From assembly GCF_021532625.1 (NCBI RefSeq), contig NZ_JAKGAR010000001.1:558001-622000 (forward strand): a stretch of DNA of 64,000 nucleotides, in the 5' to 3' direction. Under the pieces are notes generated by a model, which worked only from the letters and a program-made list of their open reading frames with translations, was not told where the DNA came from and ran no database searches. The translations under genes were made by a program, and so were the position numbers. Position 1 is the stretch's first letter; the number at the start of each line of letters is the position of its first letter. Origin of the DNA: Octadecabacter algicola. GTDB lineage: Bacteria > Pseudomonadota > Alphaproteobacteria > Rhodobacterales > Rhodobacteraceae. Shown here piece by piece: positions 57,896-64,000 of the stretch.

Positions 57896-59031
57896 GTCTT
57901 CACCAATGTTACGGTTGCGATGGCAGCGATCCCTTCGCCGCGCCCAGTAAAACCGAGCCGTTCCGAGGTCGTGGCCTTTACGCTAACACGATCAATATCC
58001 AGTTGCATTATCTCGGCCATGCGGGCGCGCATGGGCTGTGCGACTGGCCCGATCTTGGGGAACTCGCAAATCAAAGTGCAATCCATATGAGTGATTTCAA
58101 ATCCCATATCACGGGCAAGGCCGCACGCGTGGCTCAGGAAAATATGGCTTTCTGCGCCTTTCCATTGGGGATCACTGGGTGGGAAATGTTGGCCAATATC
58201 ACCACGACACAAAGCGCCATAAATCGCGTCCGTTACCGTATGCATACCCACATCGGCGTCTGAATGGCCTTGCAAACCGCGCTCATGTGGGACTTTCACG
58301 CCGCAGAGCACCACGTGATCGCCCTCGCCGAAACGGTGAACGTCAAAACCGTTTCCGGTTCGAATATCTGGGATCATTTGTGGCTCCAAAAGAAGGGATG
58401 CGGCGCGGTCAAAATCCGCGGGTGTTGTTATTTTGAGGTTACGCTCATCGCCATCGACGATTGCAACAGTAAGCCCCGCACGACGGGCGACTTCAACGTC
58501 ATCGGTTGCACCCTGCCCATATTTGACGTGGGCCGTGCGGATCGCATCAAGGTGAAACCCTTGCGGGGTTTGTGCCCGATAAAGGCCATTGCGATCCTGA
58601 AGCCCTGTCACAACCCCATCTTCGCCGCGCCAAAGAGTATCAGACACTTGAACAGCTGGCGCTGCAGCGGGTGAGGTTTCAAGTGCGTTCAAAACGCGAT
58701 CAATTACTTTGGCAGGCAGGCAGCACCGCGCAGCGTCATGCACCAACACGATATCTGCTTGCGCTTCGGCCAATCCCGCGAGGACAGAAAGCGAGCGTTC
58801 CGCGCCACCAATGACGATCTGGGCGCGGTTCTCGAGGCCCAAAGCGGCGACATGTTCAAGATCATCGGCCGACACCACTAGGATTATGCGGCCAACGCGC
58901 GGATGGCTTTCAAATACCGCAAGCGTGTGTTCCACAACAGTTTTCCCGGCAATGAGCTGCCATTGCTTGGGGACATGCCCGCCAGCGCGAGCTCCGCGTC
59001 CTGCTGCAACGATAAGGGCGTCCACTGTCAT
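57892..59031 (-). CDS. ispDF: Bifunctional IspD/IspF enzyme
   Basis: 379 residues. The IspD domain (about 1-215) starts [20 protein letters not shown] and has [10 protein letters not shown]; the IspF domain (about 220-379) has [38 protein letters not shown] and [22 protein letters not shown]. It does the cytidylyltransfer and cyclisation steps of the MEP isoprenoid pathway. Fusion is typical of alphaproteobacteria. First gene of the ispDF-pgpA-cinA unit. Confidence 0.97.
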   Translation of the reverse strand: MTVDALIVAAGRGARAGGHVPKQWQLIAGKTVVEHTLAVFESHPRVGRIILVVSADDLEHVAALGLENRAQIVIGGAERSLSVLAGLAEAQADIVLVHDAARCCLPAKVIDRVLNALETSPAAAPAVQVSDTLWRGEDGVVTGLQDRNGLYRAQTPQGFHLDAIRTAHVKYGQGATDDVEVARRAGLTVAIVDGDERNLKITTPADFDRAASLLLEPQMIPDIRTGNGFDVHRFGEGDHVVLCGVKVPHERGLQGHSDADVGMHTVTDAIYGALCRGDIGQHFPPSDPQWKGAESHIFLSHACGLARDMGFEITHMDCTLICEFPKIGPVAQPMRARMAEIMQLDIDRVSVKATTSERLGFTGRGEGIAAIATVTLVKT

Positions 59032-59185
59032 GAAAATTCCTTTGTGTGTCTTGGGGTGGTTCTAGTCAGTCACGCGGAAATGGGGAAGGGATTAAGGGTG
59101 AGTGCTTAAAAATTGTGCAAGTGGTGTTTTCCGCCTATTATTTGAACTCACTTTCCTTGAGGTCTTACCATCGCCGCGCTAATTC

Positions 59186-60157
59186 ATGCCCATGACACAA
59201 CAAATGCCCTTACCTGATCCTGATAGCCCCGTCGCGCTCGCGCCGTTGGCCGGAATCACGGATTTGCCGTTTCGCCAACTGGTGGCGTCATTCGGTGCGG
59301 GTTGGGTTGTCTCTGAAATGGTAGCGAGTCAGGAAATGGTTCAAGCCAAGCCCGGCGTGCGCGAGAAAGCAGAACTTGGTTTTGATCAAGCCGCAACAGC
59401 CGTGCAGCTTGCGGGGCGCGACGCCTATTGGATGGCAGAGGCCGCCCGTCACGTCGCAGCCAATGGGGCCGCAATGATCGACATCAACATGGGCTGTCCG
59501 GCCAAAAAGGTAACGAATGGCTATTCGGGCTCAGCATTGCTGCGCGACCTGGATCATGCATTGACACTGATTGAGGCCGTGGTTGATGCCGTTGATATTC
59601 CGGTCACGTTAAAAACGCGTCTGGGTTGGGACGATGCGCTGCTGAATGCGGCGGATCTGGCTGTTCGCGCGGAAAACGCGGGCATTGCACGGATTGTGAT
59701 CCATGGGCGAACACGGTGCCAGTTTTATAAGGGCCACGCCGATTGGAATGCCATCGCCAAGGTTAAGGATGCGGTGCGCATTCCAGTGATCGCCAATGGC
59801 GACATCGTTGATGCCAAGACAGCGCGCGCCGCATTGGCGGCGTCTGGTGCGGATGGCGTGATGATCGGGCGCGGCGCGCAAGGGCGACCTTGGATTTTGG
59901 CACAGGTGGCTGCGCAGCTGGCGGGTGCCCCTATTCCAAACGCTCCAAGCGGGCGGGGTTTTATCGACATGGTCTTACAACACTACGACGCGATGCTTTC
60001 ATTTTACGGAACTGAACTGGGCGGCAAAGTCGCCAGAAAACACTTAGGTTGGTATATGGATCAGATCACGCAAGAACCTGCGCTTCGCAAAGCGGTGCTT
60101 ACGGAACGCGACACAGCGAAGGTTTTCGACCTTCTGCCGGAGGCACTGGCAGCATGA
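59186..60157 (+). CDS. dusB: tRNA dihydrouridine synthase DusB (NifR3)
   Basis: 323 residues, an FMN TIM barrel. VALAPLAGITDLPFRQL, DINMGCPAKKVTNGYSGSALL (catalytic Cys) and RTRCQFYKGHADW, then ANGDIVDAKTA, are Dus signatures. It reduces uridines in tRNA D-loops. It overlaps ntrB by ATGA, as in the classical nifR3-ntrB-ntrC order. ATG 59186 or 59192 (two codons later) may start. Confidence 0.94.
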   Translation: MPMTQQMPLPDPDSPVALAPLAGITDLPFRQLVASFGAGWVVSEMVASQEMVQAKPGVREKAELGFDQAATAVQLAGRDAYWMAEAARHVAANGAAMIDINMGCPAKKVTNGYSGSALLRDLDHALTLIEAVVDAVDIPVTLKTRLGWDDALLNAADLAVRAENAGIARIVIHGRTRCQFYKGHADWNAIAKVKDAVRIPVIANGDIVDAKTARAALAASGADGVMIGRGAQGRPWILAQVAAQLAGAPIPNAPSGRGFIDMVLQHYDAMLSFYGTELGGKVARKHLGWYMDQITQEPALRKAVLTERDTAKVFDLLPEALAA

Positions 60158-61218
60158 ATGCGCTTTGGACCTCTTTACCCGTACCAGCGTTGTTGCTGAA
60201 CAAAGACGATACAATCGCCGACAGCAACCCTGCCGCTGAGAGCTTTTTGAACCTGTCCACAAAATCACTTCTTGGTGCGTCCTTGTGGGATAAAGTGATG
60301 ATCGACGCTCCACTAGAAGGCGCGTACGCACGGGCGTCTGCGAACCGCTCGTCTTTGTCTGTCAATGACGTTGATGTGGGCAGCGGTGAACGTCCGCCAG
60401 TTCTGTGTAACATCCAGTTCGCGCCGATGGTTGGCGAAGACGATCAAATGCTGATGCTGTTTGAACCAACAGAGACAGCAGCCCGCCTTAACAAATCAAC
60501 TCAGTCCGCACGGGCCGCACGATCAGCAATCGGCATGGCCGAAATGCTGGCGCACGAAATCAAGAACCCACTTGCGGGAATTACAGGTGCCGCACAGTTA
60601 TTGTCGATGTCACTGTCGACTGAAGATCGCGAAATGACCGATCTGATCGTAGAAGAATCCCGCCGTATCGTAAGCCTGCTGGAACAGGTCGAACAGTTTG
60701 GAAACCTTCAGGCGCCAAACCTTGCCCCAGTGAACATTCATGATGCCCTTGATCGCGCGCGACAATCTGCGTCTGTCGGGTTCGGTGCTCACATGATGAT
60801 GATCGAACAGTATGATCCGTCCCTGCCTCCTGCTTTGGTAGACGCTGACCAGCTGCTACAAGTGCTTTTGAACCTTCTGAAGAACGCATCTGAAGCGGGT
60901 TCAGCGGGTGGATCGATCACGCTTCATACGTTTTACGACCCGTCTTTGCGGGTAAAGGGCGGCACTGGCGCGTCTGCGCGGCTGCCTCTTCAGATTGAGA
61001 TCATTGACGATGGCCCTGGATTGCCGCCCGACATTGCGGCGGATGTGTTCGAGCCCTTCGTGTCCGGCAAAGAGAACGGCACCGGGCTCGGGTTGGCGTT
61101 GGTCGGCAAACTGGTGGCGGATGTGGGTGGCATGATCACCGTTTCCTCCGTCCCCGGTCGCACAGTTTTTCGGGTATCGTTGCCCGTCGTTCCAAAAGAT
61201 TACCAAGGAGAGAACTAG
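60154..61218 (+). CDS. ntrB: Nitrogen-sensing histidine kinase NtrB
   Basis: 354 residues, cytoplasmic. A PAS-type N-terminal domain (about 1-115), then the phospho-accepting His134 in MLAHEIKNPLAG and the ATPase part with LLNLLKNASEA and DGPGLPP, GTGLGLALV. It phosphorylates NtrC under nitrogen limitation with PII control. The start is fixed by the ATGA overlap with dusB; ntrC begins at the next base after its stop. Confidence 0.95.
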   Translation: MNALWTSLPVPALLLNKDDTIADSNPAAESFLNLSTKSLLGASLWDKVMIDAPLEGAYARASANRSSLSVNDVDVGSGERPPVLCNIQFAPMVGEDDQMLMLFEPTETAARLNKSTQSARAARSAIGMAEMLAHEIKNPLAGITGAAQLLSMSLSTEDREMTDLIVEESRRIVSLLEQVEQFGNLQAPNLAPVNIHDALDRARQSASVGFGAHMMMIEQYDPSLPPALVDADQLLQVLLNLLKNASEAGSAGGSITLHTFYDPSLRVKGGTGASARLPLQIEIIDDGPGLPPDIAADVFEPFVSGKENGTGLGLALVGKLVADVGGMITVSSVPGRTVFRVSLPVVPKDYQGEN

Positions 61219-62580
61219 ATGGATGGCACAGTACTCGTCGCGGATGATGACCGCACAATCCGCACCGTTCTAACACAAGCGTTGACGCGGGCAGGCTGTA
61301 AAGTCCATGCGACGTCTAGCTTGGTGACGCTTATGCGTTGGGTCGAAGAAGGCAAGGGTGACCTTGTGATCTCTGACGTTGTAATGCCCGACGGGAATGG
61401 TCTTGAACAACTACCACAGATTTCCGCCATCCGGCCTGACCTGCCTGTGATCGTGATTTCCGCGCAGAACACTATCATGACAGCAATTAAAGCCGCTGAA
61501 GCCGATGCCTATGACTACCTGCCCAAACCGTTCGATTTACCGGATTTGATGAAACGGGCGGCGCGTGGCCTTGAGATGAAACCGCGCCGCACACCTGCGG
61601 CCTTGGTGAATGACGCGGAACCTGACGATCTGCCGCTTGTCGGGCGCACGCCCGCGATGCAGTCGCTGTACCGACTGGTCGCGCGTGTGATGAACACACC
61701 CTTGTCCGTTTTGGTGACAGGGGAAAGCGGCACGGGCAAGAGCCTAATCGCCAAAGCCATTCACGATTTTTCTGATCGTCGCACACAACCTTATGTCGTG
61801 GCGAACGCCGCCGACTTAGAAGGCATGGATGGCCCACAGGCGCTGCTGTCGCGCGCTAAGGGCGGCAGCTTGGTTTTTGACGAAGTCTCTGACTTACCCG
61901 AAGCAATGCAAGCGCGTATCGTGCGCATGTTAGATGCCTTGGGCGAAACTGCGCCACGTATCATGGCCACATCTCGCAATGACCTGATGCAGGCGCTTGA
62001 GGATGGCACATTGCGCGAAGACCTCTATTACCGCCTTGCAGGGGTAACAGTGTCGATGCCGCCGTTGCGCGATCGCGTCGATGACATCCCGCTTTTGGCG
62101 CAACACTTCTTGGCACGCGCTGAACAGCAGGGCACACCGCCACGTCAATTGGGCAGCAGTGCCATTGATCTAATGCGGGCCTACACTTGGCCAGGAAACG
62201 TCCGCCAACTTGAAAACGTAGTGCACCGTTTGGTTGTGACGTCCAGCAACGCCGAAATTCATCGCCCCGAAGTGGAACAAGTTCTTGGTTCGCAACCCGC
62301 GATCGAACCGTTGCAAACTGGATCATCTGAAAAGCTGTCAGGCTCAGTTGCCCAGCACCTGAAACGCTACTTTGATCTGCACGGCGGAACCCTTCCGCCA
62401 GCCGGCCTTTACCAGCGCATTCTGCGCGAGGTTGAAGCGCCATTGCTTGAAATCGCGTTAGATGCGACCTCCGGCAACCAAGCTAAATGTGCCGAGCTTC
62501 TTGGCATCAACCGCAATACCTTGAGAAAAAAGATCACAGAGCTGGATATCCACGTGACACGCCGCCGCAAAATGATGTAA
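61219..62580 (+). CDS. ntrC: Nitrogen response regulator NtrC without GAFTGA loop
   Basis: 453 residues. Receiver domain with Asp53 in [13 protein letters not shown]+ domain with Walker A GESGTGKS (168-175); C-terminal Fis-type helix-turn-helix ([20 protein letters not shown]). Between Walker A and Walker B the usual GAFTGA sigma-54 contact loop is missing: the text runs from [18 protein letters not shown] directly to GGSLVFDEV. This shortened form is known from Rhodobacter capsulatus NtrC, which works with sigma-70 RNA polymerase. It follows ntrB directly. Confidence 0.95.
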   Translation: MDGTVLVADDDRTIRTVLTQALTRAGCKVHATSSLVTLMRWVEEGKGDLVISDVVMPDGNGLEQLPQISAIRPDLPVIVISAQNTIMTAIKAAEADAYDYLPKPFDLPDLMKRAARGLEMKPRRTPAALVNDAEPDDLPLVGRTPAMQSLYRLVARVMNTPLSVLVTGESGTGKSLIAKAIHDFSDRRTQPYVVANAADLEGMDGPQALLSRAKGGSLVFDEVSDLPEAMQARIVRMLDALGETAPRIMATSRNDLMQALEDGTLREDLYYRLAGVTVSMPPLRDRVDDIPLLAQHFLARAEQQGTPPRQLGSSAIDLMRAYTWPGNVRQLENVVHRLVVTSSNAEIHRPEVEQVLGSQPAIEPLQTGSSEKLSGSVAQHLKRYFDLHGGTLPPAGLYQRILREVEAPLLEIALDATSGNQAKCAELLGINRNTLRKKITELDIHVTRRRKMM

Positions 62581-62678
62581 AAGGGCAACATAACCGTGAC
62601 CCTCTGGCCCCACTCTTGGGTTCAGGGCAGGATCACATCAACAGGCGGTGGGCGAAGGGGTGCTAAATAGCACCTAAT

Positions 62679-62702
62679 AAGCCCCTAGGAAGTGGGGCTT
62701 TT
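62679..62702 (+). terminator. Hairpin with T tract between ntrC and ntrY
   Basis: AAGCCCC (62679-62685) pairs with GGGGCTT (62694-62700), followed by TT. A second hairpin GGTGCT-AAAT-AGCACC (62659-62674) precedes it. Together they lie just before the ntrY start and could be a terminator or attenuator between ntrBC and ntrYX. Confidence 0.65.
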
Positions 62703-62705
62703 CGC

Positions 62706-64000
62706 GTGCAGCGATCCCTTATTGGTACAGCAATGCTGGCGTTTTCGCGCTGGCGCCGCAAGAGCAGCGTTCGCAACGCTTCTACTGTGTTGCTGGTGGC
62801 GTTGGCACCTGTTCTGGTGATCCTGACGATCACGGCTCTGCGTCCGCTTGACCAGACAGGCCGCACAGACGTTCTACGGCTGATTTTGCTGGCCGATATT
62901 ATTTACGTTTTGATTATTGCTGCCTTGGTTGCCTCACGCGTGGTTGCCATGATCGCGGCGCGACGCAACAAGTCCGCGGGTTCAAGGTTGCACCTACGAT
63001 TGACCGGAGTGTTCGGCCTTTTGGCATTGATCCCAACCGTGGCCGTTGCGGTCTTTGCTGTTTTGACCATCAATATCGGGCTTGAGGGATGGTTTTCTGA
63101 ACGGGTTCGCAATGTTTTAGGCAATTCTCTGTCCGCCGCCCAAGCCTACGAAGAAGAACACCGCCAAGAAGTTGCCCGCGACGGCATTGCACTGGCCGGA
63201 TTTTTAAACACCGAACGTCTACAGACATTCTTCATGCAAAGTGGCGAAGTCCGACAGGCGCTTGCTCGGGTCCAGCCCCAAATCGAGCGTGGGCTGACAG
63301 AAGTGTTTGTTCTGGATTCCGCTGGCGAAATTTGGGCGAGGGGGGAGCAGTCCTACGAGTTCTACTTTGAGCGCCCCGAGCTGGAACAACTTACAGAAGC
63401 CCGCCAGATCGGCATGCTCATTATCGAGGACTATTCCAACAACGAATTCCGCGCTTTGATCCCGCTAGAAGCCTTTAACGAGAAGTATCTTTACGTCACG
63501 CGTGAAGTCGATGGCGAAATTTTGGCTTTGTTGGACAACACTCAAGAAACCGTGGTGCTCTACGGCCAACTGGAGGACGAACGCGGTCGGGTCCTGTTCG
63601 AGTTTGGTCTAATTTACTTGGGTTTCGCGCTGATCCTTATCATTGCTGCCGTCTGGGTGGGTCTTTGGTTTGCGGAACGCTTGTCACGTCCCATCGGACG
63701 TTTGGTTGGCGCATCCCAGCGGGTTGGTTCCGGTGATTTGACCGTGCGCGTCCGGGAAGAAGACGGCGAAGATGAGATTGCGCAACTGGGGCGTTATTTT
63801 AACCAAATGACCGAACAGTTAAGCACGCAACGCGAAGAACTGTTGGACAACACACGACAGATTGAACGGCGCAGGCGCTTGTTTGATTCCGTTTTGTCTT
63901 CGGTTCCGTCAGGCGTGGTTGGTCTGGACGAAGAAGGGCGTGTAACGTTTGTAAACCGCTCGGCAGGGCGTTTGCTTGAGGTGGATGGGGGCACACAGAC
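62706..64000 (+). CDS. ntrY: Nitrogen regulation sensor kinase NtrY, 5' part
   Basis: About 431 residues are present; the gene runs off the window. Three N-terminal membrane helices (STVLLVALAPVLVILTITAL; LILLADIIYVLIIAALVAS; VFGLLALIPTVAVAVFAVL), a periplasmic sensor region, a further helix (GFALILIIAAVWVGLWFA), a HAMP domain (RLSRPIGRLVGASQRVGSGD) and the start of a PAS domain are visible. The kinase core and ntrX should follow. GTG 62706 is taken as start, but ATG 62733 is possible because the GTG ribosome site falls inside the hairpin. Confidence 0.9.
   Translation, partial: MQRSLIGTAMLAFSRWRRKSSVRNASTVLLVALAPVLVILTITALRPLDQTGRTDVLRLILLADIIYVLIIAALVASRVVAMIAARRNKSAGSRLHLRLTGVFGLLALIPTVAVAVFAVLTINIGLEGWFSERVRNVLGNSLSAAQAYEEEHRQEVARDGIALAGFLNTERLQTFFMQSGEVRQALARVQPQIERGLTEVFVLDSAGEIWARGEQSYEFYFERPELEQLTEARQIGMLIIEDYSNNEFRALIPLEAFNEKYLYVTREVDGEILALLDNTQETVVLYGQLEDERGRVLFEFGLIYLGFALILIIAAVWVGLWFAERLSRPIGRLVGASQRVGSGDLTVRVREEDGEDEIAQLGRYFNQMTEQLSTQREELLDNTRQIERRRRLFDSVLSSVPSGVVGLDEEGRVTFVNRSAGRLLEVDGGTQ

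Overview
The window is chromosomal DNA of an alphaproteobacterium, most likely Rhodobacteraceae of the marine Roseobacter type. The supporting signs are family-level: an aglEFGAK alpha-glucoside operon, a ChpT phosphotransferase, olsBA, a bifunctional ispDF, a dusB-ntrB-ntrC-ntrY cluster whose NtrC lacks the GAFTGA loop, a divergent DUF6477/DUF6456 pair, a DUF1127 protein and an L21 protein with a long C-terminal extension. The genus is not determined. Coding density is high, many neighbours share ATGA stop/start overlaps, and no prophage, insertion sequence or CRISPR array was seen.

Layout. 1-5468: alpha-glucoside uptake and hydrolysis (aglE 3' end, aglF, aglG, aglA, aglK). 5489-7706: rlmE and glpK. 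7886-9562 (minus): a Tat-exported type II sulfide:quinone oxidoreductase and a DUF5368 membrane protein behind a perfect FNR-type box. 9745-9834: tRNA-Ser(CGA). 9989-12227: a DUF2059 protein, an acyltransferase-3 membrane enzyme and a small lipoprotein. 12412-18620: rplU-rpmA, two GNAT enzymes around a LysE exporter, then obgE-proB-proA. 18617-22541: chpT diverging from a DUF3553 gene, olsB-olsA, a ThiE-like protein and a TrmJ-type methyltransferase. 22661-28320: ctaA, an M32 carboxypeptidase, enoyl-CoA hydratase, a PaaI thioesterase, and a DUF1127/MocR divergent pair with three related operator boxes. 28478-29433: rplM-rpsI.

29793-37670 looks like one catabolic module: a TRAP transporter (dctPQM-like), pxpA-pxpB-pxpC (ATP-dependent 5-oxoprolinase), then on the opposite strand a class V aminotransferase-like enzyme and a LysR regulator. 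37934-45665 (minus) holds TetR, PPK2, an alpha/beta hydrolase, MetA with the acetyl-specific Glu111, an unassigned P-loop protein, a FadL-type porin, a DMT exporter, a small secreted protein and a YdcF protein. 45656-48949: guaA diverging from a non-pyrrolysine MttB homologue. 48967-54990: DUF6477/DUF6456, lipA, an EEP-family protein, two c-type cytochromes, hpt and a COQ10/RatA-type protein. 55016-59031: GNAT, amtB, pncC-like cinA, pgpA and ispDF. 59186-64000: dusB-ntrB-ntrC and the 5' part of ntrY.

The metabolic theme is a marine heterotroph taking up sugars, organic acids or lactams and ammonium, with nitrogen sensing (ntrBC, ntrY, amtB) near the right end. No clearly new multi-gene system such as a defence island was found. 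The strongest leads are the TRAP-pxp-aminotransferase module, an amtB leader hairpin that can hide its ribosome binding site, the MocR operator array, the FNR box before the SQR gene, the L21 fusion and the orphan MttB.
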